DNA of 9,030 bases from an uncultured Eubacteriales bacterium (GCA_905199755.1 CAJKHT010000100.1:1-9030); one strand, 5' to 3'; shown: positions 1-6,370, counted from the first letter of the stretch. Numbers and translations: made by a program. The notes: generated by a model from the sequence alone, not told the origin.

Positions 1-3
1 TCC

Positions 4-50
4 AAGTGGCAAAACCCAGATACCTTGCCACTTTGCCACTTCGCCACTTC
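4..50. repeat. Tandem 8-bp repeats with an inverted partner
   Basis: Three head-to-tail copies of GCCACTT(T/C) lie at 27-34, 35-42 and 43-50. Just upstream, AAGTGGCAA at 4-12 is a perfect 9-bp reverse complement of TTGCCACTT at 25-33, and again of 33-41. Two alternative hairpins can therefore form with the same left arm. Such arrays are common at ends of mobile elements as protein binding sites or strand-exchange flanks, but the function is not shown here and the window start cuts the context. Confidence 0.6.
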
Positions 51-64
51 AACCATAATCCCAC

Positions 65-90
65 AGCCCCATGTATGACCGCGTGGGGCT
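65..90 (+). terminator. Possible weak terminator hairpin
   Basis: AGCCCCA at 65-71 pairs perfectly with TGGGGCT at 84-90 around a 12-nt loop, followed by a short T run (TTTAT). An outer CCAC/GTGG pair at 61-64 and 96-99 could extend the structure with bulges. The weak U tract makes this a modest terminator candidate for whatever gene lies left of the window. Confidence 0.3.
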
Positions 91-239
91 TTATCGTGGA
101 AAAAAGAGCATATGTCGCGTCAATAACTCTAAAAAGCACTTGACAAAACGCTTCATGGGGCACGCCGGAGGATATTAAGCCGTACATTGACGAGGATTTT
201 TACAATAATATTCTGCTGACGAACACGGAACGGCTGACA

Positions 240-1658
240 ATGAACAGCCGCCCGAAAAATCCAAAATTCGCACGAAACAAGAATGTGCTTGTAATCGGCG
301 GCAGCGGTAGCGGAAAAACAAGGTTTTTTGTAAAACCAAATCTTATGCAGATGACGACAAGCTACTGCGTGACCGATCCGAAAGGGACTATCCTTGTCGA
401 GTGCGGAAAAATGCTTCAAAAAGGTGGCTACAAAATCCGTTCGCTCAATACGATAAATTTCAAAAAGAGTATGCACTACAATCCCTTTGCCTATATTCGC
501 AGCGAAAAGGATATTTTGAAGCTGGTAAATGTCATAATCGCAAACACCAAAGGCGACGGCGAAAAGTCGGGCGAGGATTTTTGGGTTAAGGCGGAACGGC
601 TTTTGTATTGCGCTCTAATCGGCTACATTTACTATGAAGCGCCCGAAGAAGAAAAGAACTTCATCACGCTTTTGGATTTAATAAATGCAAGTGAAGCCCG
701 TGAGGACGACGAAAATTACAAAAGCCCCGTGGATATGCTCTTTGACAGGCTCGCAGAGCGTGAGCCGGAGCATTTTGCGGTTAAGCAATATGTCAAATTC
801 AAACAGGCAGCCGGCAAAACCTTAAAAAGCATTTTGATTTCGTGCGGTGCAAGGCTTGCACCGTTTGATATTAAGGAGCTGCGCGACCTAATGGAATATG
901 ACGAATTGGAGCTTGACACATTGGGCGACGAGAAAACGGCGCTCTTTGTTATCATTTCCGACACGGACGATACTTTCAATTTTGTTGTCGCTATAATGTA
1001 TTCCCAGCTTTTTAATCTGCTTTGCGACAAGGCAGACAACGAATACGGCGGCAGACTTCCCGTGCACGTCAGATGTTTGCTTGACGAATTTTCAAATATT
1101 GGGCAAATACCGAAGTTTGAAAAGCTGATTTCAACTATCCGAAGCCGTGAAATATCCGCTTGTATTATCTTGCAGGCACAGAGTCAGCTAAAAGCCATTT
1201 ACAAGGACAATGCCGACACGATTATCGGAAACTGTGATACAACTCTCTTTTTGGGCGGCAAGGAAAAATCCACGCTCAAAGAGCTTTCGGAAACTTTGGG
1301 AAAAGAAACGATTGATATGTATAACACTTCCGAAACACGCAGCAATCAGAACTCTTACGGAACGAATTATCAAAAGCTCGGAAAGGAGCTGATGAGCCAA
1401 GACGAATTATCTGTAATGGACGGCGGTAAATGTATTTTGCAGCTTCGGGGCGTGCGGCCGTTTTTATCGGACAAATACGATATAACAAAACACCCCCGTT
1501 ACAAAATGCTGTCGGACTATGACAAGAGAAATGCGTTTGATATGGAAAAGTATATGAAACGCAGAAAACCTATTGTAGCAAAAGACGAGGTTTTTGACTA
1601 CTACAAAATTGACCTGCCGGAAGAAGAAAATAAAAATACCTCTATGCAAAAAACATAA
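240..1658 (+). CDS. virD4: VirD4/TraG-type coupling protein, N-terminally truncated
   Basis: This is the type IV coupling protein ATPase, which docks the relaxase-DNA complex at the mating channel in the inner membrane. The 472 residues show a Walker A GGSGSGKT at 20-27, a conserved DPKGT at about 46-50, a Walker B ending LLDE at 280-283, and a glutamine-rich ILQAQSQ sensor region near 312-318, as in the TraD/TraG (TraG-D_C) family. Full-length relatives have roughly 120 more N-terminal residues carrying two membrane helices. Here the frame is open only back to 144, reading A-S-W-G-T-P-E-D-I before Met1, and a stop at 141-143 closes it. Met at 240 is the first ATG in frame but has no obvious SD. 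Without the membrane anchor, function in transfer is doubtful, so it is best read as a broken gene with an intact ATPase core. The next backbone gene, maff2, lies about 320 bp downstream, an unusually large gap. Confidence 0.88.
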   Translation: MNSRPKNPKFARNKNVLVIGGSGSGKTRFFVKPNLMQMTTSYCVTDPKGTILVECGKMLQKGGYKIRSLNTINFKKSMHYNPFAYIRSEKDILKLVNVIIANTKGDGEKSGEDFWVKAERLLYCALIGYIYYEAPEEEKNFITLLDLINASEAREDDENYKSPVDMLFDRLAEREPEHFAVKQYVKFKQAAGKTLKSILISCGARLAPFDIKELRDLMEYDELELDTLGDEKTALFVIISDTDDTFNFVVAIMYSQLFNLLCDKADNEYGGRLPVHVRCLLDEFSNIGQIPKFEKLISTIRSREISACIILQAQSQLKAIYKDNADTIIGNCDTTLFLGGKEKSTLKELSETLGKETIDMYNTSETRSNQNSYGTNYQKLGKELMSQDELSVMDGGKCILQLRGVRPFLSDKYDITKHPRYKMLSDYDKRNAFDMEKYMKRRKPIVAKDEVFDYYKIDLPEEENKNTSMQKT

Positions 1659-1666
1659 AGGTACTT

Positions 1667-1760
1667 TGGCGGGGTTTAGAGGATTTGAACCTCTGGGAAG
1701 TGTTTCATATATAAAAGTGCTGTTGTTAAATCAGTGCCGTTTGTATCTGCTACAAACCCC
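1667..1760 (-). other. tRNA-like element (T arm, acceptor, CCA)
   Basis: Read on the minus strand, the 3' end is a perfect tRNA signature. There is a 5-bp T stem AGAGG/CCTCT around the 7-nt loop TTCAAAT (1678-1694), then AAACCCC (1671-1677), a discriminator G and an encoded CCA (1667-1669). At 1754-1760 the 5' GGGGTTT pairs all seven acceptor bases, giving a 94-nt unit. No proper D arm or anticodon arm can be folded: the best anticodon stem is three base pairs, and GTTTGTA/TACAAAC forms its own hairpin at the 5' side. It may be a decayed class II tRNA, a tRNA mimic, or an old attachment site carrying a tRNA 3' end. A functional tRNA is not supported. Confidence 0.45.
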
Positions 1761-1914
1761 ACAACAACCCGTAGATACCGCCAGAAAACAAGAAACTATA
1801 AACATCATCAATTTATCCCCTTTGATTTCAAATTTAATTTTCAAATCATTGTTGATTTTTTTGGTGTATGAAACAGTTGTTCCGGCAATTAACAACGCAA
1901 CAGCACACAATATG

Positions 1915-1931
1915 AACTTATTTTATAAGTT
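1915..1931. promoter_or_regulatory. Palindrome at a minus-strand promoter start
   Basis: AACTTAT at 1915-1921 and ATAAGTT at 1925-1931 form a perfect 7-bp inverted repeat with a TTT centre. It lies where transcription from the adjacent minus-strand promoter would start. It could be an operator, or a 5' stem of the transcript. Confidence 0.35.
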
Positions 1932-1932
1932 T

Positions 1933-1961
1933 ATTATACTACAAAAATTATTAAAATTCAA
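1933..1961 (-). promoter_or_regulatory. Strong sigma70-like promoter, minus strand
   Basis: On the minus strand TTGAAT (plus 1956-1961) and TATAAT (plus 1933-1938) are separated by exactly 17 bp. Transcription would start near 1926 and run left through the tRNA-like element towards the virD4 3' end, antisense to it. The -35 box abuts the maff2 ribosome binding site, so binding could interfere with the plus strand too. No well-supported gene lies downstream on that strand. Confidence 0.5.
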
Positions 1962-1976
1962 GGAGGAAATTTAATT

Positions 1977-2144
1977 ATGCAGTTTTTTTCAGAAGCGGTC
2001 AATGTACTGCAAACACTTGTAATTGCGCTCGGCGCAGGTCTTGCGGTCTGGGGCGTTGTCAACCTTTTGGAAGGCTACGGCAACGATAACCCCGGTGCAA
2101 AATCGCAGGGTATCAAGCAAGTAATTCGTATATTGCGGTGGTGA
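1977..2144 (+). pseudogene. maff2: Maff2-family small membrane protein, 3' end replaced
   Basis: The strong SD AAGGAGG (1960-1966) precedes ATG. The first 48 residues match the Maff2 family closely: a hydrophobic helix with an ALGAGL core, then W-G-V-V-N-L-L-E-G-Y-G-N-D-N-P-G-A-K-S-Q and G-I-K-Q. Family members are about 65-75 residues and continue with a second hydrophobic helix starting around M-A-G-G-G. Here the frame runs into VIRILRW and stops after 55 residues. The break coincides with the approach to a recombinase gene, which indicates that an element inserted in the gene at about 2121. In ICEs the protein sits with the coupling and TrbL/VirB6-like proteins; its exact role is unknown. 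Confidence 0.75.
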
Positions 2145-2158
2145 GCCTAATTTTATTC

Positions 2159-2177
2159 GGCGGCTGTGCGTGCCGCC
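2159..2177. terminator. GC-rich hairpin between convergent genes
   Basis: GGCGGC (2159-2164) pairs with GCCGCC (2172-2177) around a 7-nt loop, followed on the plus strand by TTTAATT. It sits between the broken maff2 and the recombinase stop codon (2179-2181). It is likely a terminator for one or both strands. It could also be part of the element-end DNA. Confidence 0.45.
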
Positions 2178-2178
2178 T

Positions 2179-3792
2179 TTAATTCTCATTTTTGGTCTTG
2201 CCGATAAATCTGTAATAAATTTCTATCGGCATTACCTTTTCGCCGTTTTCATCCGTTTTTTCGTGAATGACGATTTTTTCAATAAGGCGGTTTAATAAAT
2301 CTGCCGTGAGCTCTTTTACGGGCGAATACCGTTCTATCAAATCTGCAAAATCTTTTGCCGATTCGGTTTTCTGCTCCGTCCTTGATAATCTCGTCTGAAT
2401 TTCATCATAACGGCTTTTTAATTCCTTTTCCTCTTTTTCAAGATTTGCGGATATTGAAGCGTAACGCTCATTCGATATACGCCCGAAAACCTTATCCTCA
2501 TACATTGTCTGTAAAACCTTGCTTATTTCATCAAGCCTTTGCGTTATTCTCTGCATTTCCTTTTTGGATAACGCACTTTCGCCGCTTTGCATATCGTCCG
2601 TACTCTGAACAAGCCTTTTTACATACGCCGACTTATCCTCTTTTGACAGCCGTATATGACGGTTAATATCGTCAAGCACAATGCTTTTCAAATTCTCAGC
2701 GGTGACAGAATGGTTTGTGCATACGCTTTTCCCTCTGTGAACATACAAATTGCATTGATATTTAGCGGTATTTGTTACGCTGTTTTCCTTTTTGTAGACA
2801 AGGCTTGAGCCACACTCGCCGCAGAATACCAGCCCCCGAAAAACATTATCGGGATTTAATTTGTTTTGAGGTTTTTTGACTGCAATACGCTTTTGAACGG
2901 TGTAAAATGTTTCCTTGTCAACAAGCGGCTCATGCGTGTTTTCAACCCGTATATGCTCACTTTCGGGGCGTGCAATCAGCTTTTTGTCCTTAAATGATTT
3001 TGAGGTAAATTTAAGGCTTACCATATTGCCGATATACACCTCGTTTGACAAAACATCTCTGACCGTTGTCTGAAACCAGCTGTACGGATATTTCACCTTT
3101 TTGTTTTCACGCATAACCCCGTCTTTATCTCGGACATAAGCGCCGGGTGTGGGAATATGCTCATTTTTTAATGCAGTTGCGATAGCACAGCACGATTTGC
3201 CGTCCAATGCCATTTGAAACATACGCTTAACGATTTCTGCGTTCTCATCGGGAATTAACTTATGCTTATCCTCCGGCGATTTTCTGTAACCGAACGGAGC
3301 AAACACGCCCGTAAATTCACCTTTTAACGCTTTGGTTTTATACGAAGAACGGATTTTACGGCTGATGTCGCGTGCATACCATTCGTTGATAATATTTTTG
3401 AACGGAGCAAATTCGTTATCACCGCTTGCGCTGTCAACATTATCGTTTACGGCAATAAAACGAACATCATATTTCGGAAACATAATCTCGGTGTAATAAC
3501 CCGTCTGCAAGTATTCGCGTCCAAGTCTTGACAGGTCTTTTACAATAACCGTGCCTACATTTCCGTTTTCTATCTCGGTTATCATTTCCTGAAAACCTTT
3601 GCGTTCAAACGTTGTGCCCGAAACACCGTCATCTATGAAATACTTGCAGTTGGTGTGTCCGTTTTCGTTTGCAAAATGTTCAAGCATTGCCTTTTGGTTT
3701 TGTATGCTCATACTGTCACCGCCCAAATCATCATCTCGGCTTAACCGGCAGTAAAGAGCCGTTATTTTATTAAATTGCTGTTTCTTATTCAT
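2179..3792 (-). CDS. Large serine recombinase (TnpX-like)
   Basis: This 537-residue site-specific recombinase should excise and integrate the element through a serine-linked double-strand break. The N-terminal resolvase domain has Y14-C-R16-L-S18, with S18 the predicted nucleophile, then DDGVSG at 54-59 and KDLSRLGRE at 85-93. A recombinase domain follows (about 160-300). A zinc-ribbon-like segment has C324, C327, C347 and C358, a charged coiled coil spans about 405-475, and a DUF4368-type tail ends at IEIYYRF. Domain order and length are normal for TnpX-type transposon recombinases. The start was set at Met 3792 because AAGGAAGG lies just upstream on this strand; a further upstream in-frame Met at 3867 lies inside the promoter. 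It is divergent from the STAND gene and is the outermost gene of the element on this side. Confidence 0.92.
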   Translation of the reverse strand: MNKKQQFNKITALYCRLSRDDDLGGDSMSIQNQKAMLEHFANENGHTNCKYFIDDGVSGTTFERKGFQEMITEIENGNVGTVIVKDLSRLGREYLQTGYYTEIMFPKYDVRFIAVNDNVDSASGDNEFAPFKNIINEWYARDISRKIRSSYKTKALKGEFTGVFAPFGYRKSPEDKHKLIPDENAEIVKRMFQMALDGKSCCAIATALKNEHIPTPGAYVRDKDGVMRENKKVKYPYSWFQTTVRDVLSNEVYIGNMVSLKFTSKSFKDKKLIARPESEHIRVENTHEPLVDKETFYTVQKRIAVKKPQNKLNPDNVFRGLVFCGECGSSLVYKKENSVTNTAKYQCNLYVHRGKSVCTNHSVTAENLKSIVLDDINRHIRLSKEDKSAYVKRLVQSTDDMQSGESALSKKEMQRITQRLDEISKVLQTMYEDKVFGRISNERYASISANLEKEEKELKSRYDEIQTRLSRTEQKTESAKDFADLIERYSPVKELTADLLNRLIEKIVIHEKTDENGEKVMPIEIYYRFIGKTKNEN

Positions 3793-3838
3793 TGATTCCT
3801 TCCTTTCCGAACAGCAATTTAAGATATTGTATATTTTA

Positions 3839-3867
3839 ATTATACCGTGCCTTTGAAAATATTTCAA
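3839..3867 (-). promoter_or_regulatory. Recombinase promoter with palindromic -35
   Basis: On the minus strand TTGAAA (plus 3862-3867) and TATAAT (plus 3839-3844) are 17 bp apart, close to consensus. The -35 box is one arm of a perfect palindrome, TTGAAA-ATA-TTTCAA, at 3853-3867. A repressor bound there would block the polymerase, so autoregulation of the recombinase is plausible. The leader to the start codon is about 40 nt. Confidence 0.65.
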
Positions 3868-3911
3868 TGCCTAATCAAAAATTTCTGTTCTTTCGGTATC
3901 TTTTTATTATG

Positions 3912-3926
3912 AATTATGGTATAATT
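3912..3926 (+). promoter_or_regulatory. Extended -10 promoter of the STAND gene, palindromic
   Basis: TATAAT at 3920-3925 is preceded by TGG, an extended -10 motif that can compensate for the poor -35 region (TATCTT at 3897-3902). The -10 lies within a perfect palindrome, AATTAT-GGT-ATAATT. Transcription starting near 3932 leaves a 5' leader of about 70 nt that includes three 11-bp repeats. Confidence 0.5.
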
Positions 3927-3950
3927 ATAAATTAAGAAAGAAGGACTTGC

Positions 3951-3983
3951 ATTGACTGTAAATTGACTTAAAATTGAGTAAAA
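3951..3983 (+). repeat. Three 11-bp direct repeats in the STAND gene leader
   Basis: ATTGACTGTAA, ATTGACTTAAA and ATTGAGTAAAA lie end to end with no spacing. The 11-bp period puts every ATTGA core on the same DNA face, as in cooperative protein-binding iterons. The array ends two bases before the SD-like GGAAG of the STAND gene, so binding at DNA or RNA level could control that gene. A matching array lies in inverted orientation at the gene's 3' end. Confidence 0.7.
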
Positions 3984-4002
3984 AGGAAGTGAAATTTTAA
4001 TT

Positions 4003-6282
4003 ATGAAAATATGCGATTTCTGCACGGCTGCAAAAATAATACTTGATTTTGTTGCAGTCAGCAAAAGTATAAGCCAGCTTGATTTTATGTATGACTTATT
4101 CAAGGACTTTATCGAAAGCGACGAAGGCATTGACTTTGATTTCGACAACGGACTTGTGTGCCGCTGGCTGAACGGAACGGCAAAAATAAGCTCTCGCCTT
4201 ACAAGCTATTATTCCGCAAACGGAAATATTGAAGCAATGGCGATTGACATTGAACAAAATATTTTTCCATTGCTTTACGATAAATTTATGGCGGCAGAGG
4301 AACTGTATCATCTGTTGATGAACGATACGACCGTATCGGCTAATCTAAAAAGTGAACTTACAAAAAATTATCCCTATAACAATGATATTGACCTTTCAAA
4401 TTTCATAAGCCGTGTACTCTTATTTACAATGAACAGAACATTTATCAAACACGATGTCAAGACGAAAGAATTATTATCAACGGGAACGCTCTCGCCCATT
4501 GTGAAAGATTACATCTATGACATTGTACCGAAGCCATGCCGTCATTTCTGCGGACGGGAAACCGACCTTGAAAATATACACGAATTACTGAAAGAAAACG
4601 ATAAAATATTTTTAACGGGAGTTGCGGGCATAGGCAAAAGTGAGCTTGCCAAAATGTATGCCGAAAAATATAAAAATGAATACACGAATATTTTGTATTT
4701 ACGGTATGGCGGAAACTTAAAACAGATAATTGCAGACTGCGATTTTGCCGACGATATGGAAACCGACGCTGACAGCCGTTTTGAAAGGCACAGACGATTT
4801 TTGAAAAGTCTGAAAGAGGACACGCTGATTATCATTGATAATTTTAATATTGTCCCTACGCCCGAAAGCGGCTTTGACGATATTATGCAATACCGCTGTA
4901 AAATCCTGTTTACAACAAGGTGCAGATTTTCGGAATACACGGAATTTGAGGTTTTGGAAATGCCGAAAAGTACCCTTATCGGACTTGCCGAAAAATTCTA
5001 TGACAAAACCGAACAGAAAATTGAAATTGTAACGCAAATCATTGACGAGGTACACCGTCACACTCTGTCAGTCGAGCTTGCCGCCCGTCTGCTTGCCTGC
5101 GGAATATTAAAGCCGAAAAAACTGCTTGCGGAACTGAAAAAATCAAAAAGCATACTGCAAAGCGAGGACAAAATAAATATCGTAAAGGACGGCAGAAACC
5201 GGAAAGCAACCTATTACGAGCATATCCACAGGCTTATGTATATTGCCGGACTTGACGGCGAGTGCGGCGAAATATTAAAATGTATGACATTTATTCCCGA
5301 TGATGGCATAAACCCAAGGCTTTTTGCACGGTGGCTGAACTTAAAAAATCTCAACAGCCTTAACCGGCTAATAGAATACGGAACGATAAAACGGAACGAA
5401 TTACCCAAAATCACCCTGCATCCGCTGATAAGGGAAATCACGCTTGACGATAAAAAGCCGAGTATTTCAAATTGCGAAATTTTTATCACCGGCATACATA
5501 ATCTGTGCCTTATGCACGGAGCAGACCTGCCGTATCACAATACAATGTTTAAGGTGATTGAAAATATAATCCTGCTTTCAGAAAAGGACGATACGGACAA
5601 ATACAAAATATTCATAAAAGACGCATTTGCGTATATGGAAAAATACGCATATCAAAACGGAATGAAGCTGATTATTTCGGAACTTGAAACAATGGCACAT
5701 AACAATGATGACCGTGCTTTGCTTTTTGATTATAAATCGGCGTATGAGCACATCTGCAATCAAAACATATCCGCCGCTTTGGAATATGAGCTGCAAGCCG
5801 TAAATTTATGCGATGAAAATACAAATCCGCACCTTACCGCAAATATTTACGCAAATATGGGCGGCTTGTATCACGCAAGCGGAGATGTATTCAAAGCGAA
5901 AGAATTTATGGAAAAGGCATATCTTATTTTAACGGAAAATAGCTTGCAATACACAGCCGACAGTGTCGCTCAAATCTGCAACTATGCTAACCTTGCCGCA
6001 AACTTAAGCGAGCCGGAAAAAGCAATAACCGCATTAAAGAAATGTGTGGAATACACGGAAGAAAACAGCGGTATTTATGCGGAGCTTTTATGGAATACAG
6101 GCATTATATATTTGCAGATGAACGATAAGGCAAACGCTGTACCACATTTGAAAAAGGCATTGAATATCTATGCCGAAATTTATGAGGACGAGCCGGAGCT
6201 TACGCAGCGGAAAATATCCGAACTGCAAGACGCTGTTTCCTCATACGGAATCAATGCACAAAATTTAATATCGGAAAATTAG
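4003..6282 (+). CDS. STAND (NB-ARC-like) NTPase with C-terminal TPRs
   Basis: This 759-residue signalling ATPase resembles bacterial NLR-type proteins. Residues 1-175 are an unassigned mostly helical region; 48-62 (D-N-G-L-V-C-R-W-L-N-G) recall the recognition part of a Cro/Xre helix-turn-helix. The NTPase core has the P-loop GVAGIGKS at 206-213, Walker B LIIIDN at 275-280, a sensor/RNBS-B-like ILFTTRCRF at 301-309 and a GLPL-like HTLSVELAARLL at 353-364. A winged-helix region ends in LHPLIREI at 472-479, a likely MHD equivalent. About four TPR-like helical pairs follow from 575 to 725. No signal peptide or membrane helix is seen. Such proteins oligomerize when the repeat sensor binds a ligand; the ligand and effector output are unknown here. 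GGAAG at 3985-3989 is rather far (13 nt) from ATG. The gene is divergent from the recombinase and bracketed by inverted repeat arrays. Antiphage, anti-element or element-regulatory roles are all possible. Confidence 0.85.
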   Translation: MKICDFCTAAKIILDFVAVSKSISQLDFMYDLFKDFIESDEGIDFDFDNGLVCRWLNGTAKISSRLTSYYSANGNIEAMAIDIEQNIFPLLYDKFMAAEELYHLLMNDTTVSANLKSELTKNYPYNNDIDLSNFISRVLLFTMNRTFIKHDVKTKELLSTGTLSPIVKDYIYDIVPKPCRHFCGRETDLENIHELLKENDKIFLTGVAGIGKSELAKMYAEKYKNEYTNILYLRYGGNLKQIIADCDFADDMETDADSRFERHRRFLKSLKEDTLIIIDNFNIVPTPESGFDDIMQYRCKILFTTRCRFSEYTEFEVLEMPKSTLIGLAEKFYDKTEQKIEIVTQIIDEVHRHTLSVELAARLLACGILKPKKLLAELKKSKSILQSEDKINIVKDGRNRKATYYEHIHRLMYIAGLDGECGEILKCMTFIPDDGINPRLFARWLNLKNLNSLNRLIEYGTIKRNELPKITLHPLIREITLDDKKPSISNCEIFITGIHNLCLMHGADLPYHNTMFKVIENIILLSEKDDTDKYKIFIKDAFAYMEKYAYQNGMKLIISELETMAHNNDDRALLFDYKSAYEHICNQNISAALEYELQAVNLCDENTNPHLTANIYANMGGLYHASGDVFKAKEFMEKAYLILTENSLQYTADSVAQICNYANLAANLSEPEKAITALKKCVEYTEENSGIYAELLWNTGIIYLQMNDKANAVPHLKKALNIYAEIYEDEPELTQRKISELQDAVSSYGINAQNLISEN

Positions 6283-6309
6283 TCAATTTACGCTCAATTT
6301 GCACTCAAT
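6277..6309 (-). repeat. Three 11-bp repeats at the STAND gene 3' end, inverted
   Basis: Read on the minus strand from 6309 down to 6277, the units are ATTGAGTGCAA, ATTGAGCGTAA and ATTGACTAATT. They match the array at 3951-3983 in inverted orientation, and both arrays are preceded by C. Counting that C, the first 30 aligned bases share 23. The stop codon of the STAND gene (6280-6282) lies inside the innermost unit. Confidence 0.7.
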
Positions 6310-6317
6310 GTAAAACA

Positions 6318-6370
6318 GCCTCTTTTCCTGTAAACTGAAATTACAGTTTACAGAGAAAGGAGGCCTTTTT
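6318..6370 (+). terminator. Intrinsic terminator that also masks the tnpW SD
   Basis: A long hairpin has an outer stem GCCTCTTTTC (6318-6327) with GAAAGGAGGC (6355-6364; one T-G wobble). A single bulged A separates it from a perfect inner 10-bp stem, CTGTAAACTG (6328-6337) with CAGTTTACAG (6344-6353), around a 6-nt loop. CTTTTT follows at 6365-6370 and the tnpW ATG is the very next base. The SD AAAGGAGG (6357-6363) lies within the 3' arm. The structure should end STAND transcription and, on any read-through RNA, hide the tnpW ribosome binding site. Confidence 0.8.

Larger units (their letters stand above)
1..143. other. Non-coding left flank abutting broken virD4
   Basis: No convincing gene is seen. 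The stretch holds tandem 8-bp repeats, a hairpin and a weak terminator-like stem, then A-rich DNA. The virD4 reading frame is open only from position 144, just after an in-frame TGA at 141-143. Homology to the family, recognisable as A-S-W-G-T-P-E-D-I, begins at about 150. DNA to the left therefore looks foreign to the conjugation gene. It could be the end of another inserted element, or a deletion scar. Confidence 0.5.
144..2120 (+). mobile_element. Remnant of an ICE conjugation module (virD4-maff2)
   Basis: A VirD4-type coupling protein gene followed by a Maff2-family gene on the same strand is the usual order in the conjugation modules of many Firmicutes ICEs, where TrbL-, PrgI- and VirB4-like genes come next. 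Here those are absent, because maff2 breaks off after codon 48 and a recombinase-bearing element begins. virD4 is also broken at its 5' end. The left and right limits are estimates from where family similarity starts and stops. Confidence 0.6.

Noticed and set aside
1667..1760. Functional tRNA gene on the minus strand
   Set aside because: The T arm, acceptor and CCA are perfect, but no D arm and only a 3-bp anticodon stem can be made. It is kept only as a tRNA-like element.
1594..1974. Open frame of 126 codons overlapping the virD4 end and the spacer
   Set aside because: It starts inside virD4 in another frame without an SD. Its G-F-R-G-F-E-P stretch is simply the antisense of a tRNA T arm, a common source of spurious ORFs.
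2132..2180. Shifted frame reading I-A-V-V-S-L-I-L-F-G as the missing Maff2 second helix
   Set aside because: It is hydrophobic, but it does not match the M-A-G-G-G start of the family helix and ends soon at a stop. A chance frame in the junction DNA is more likely than a simple frameshift.
3951..3983. CRISPR-like repeats
   Set aside because: The units are 11 bp, abut with no spacers and number only three per array, with no cas genes nearby.
4542..5061. Minus-strand open frames of 114-132 codons inside the STAND gene
   Set aside because: They have no SD or recognisable domain, and they lie opposite a gene with intact NTPase motifs, so they are shadows.
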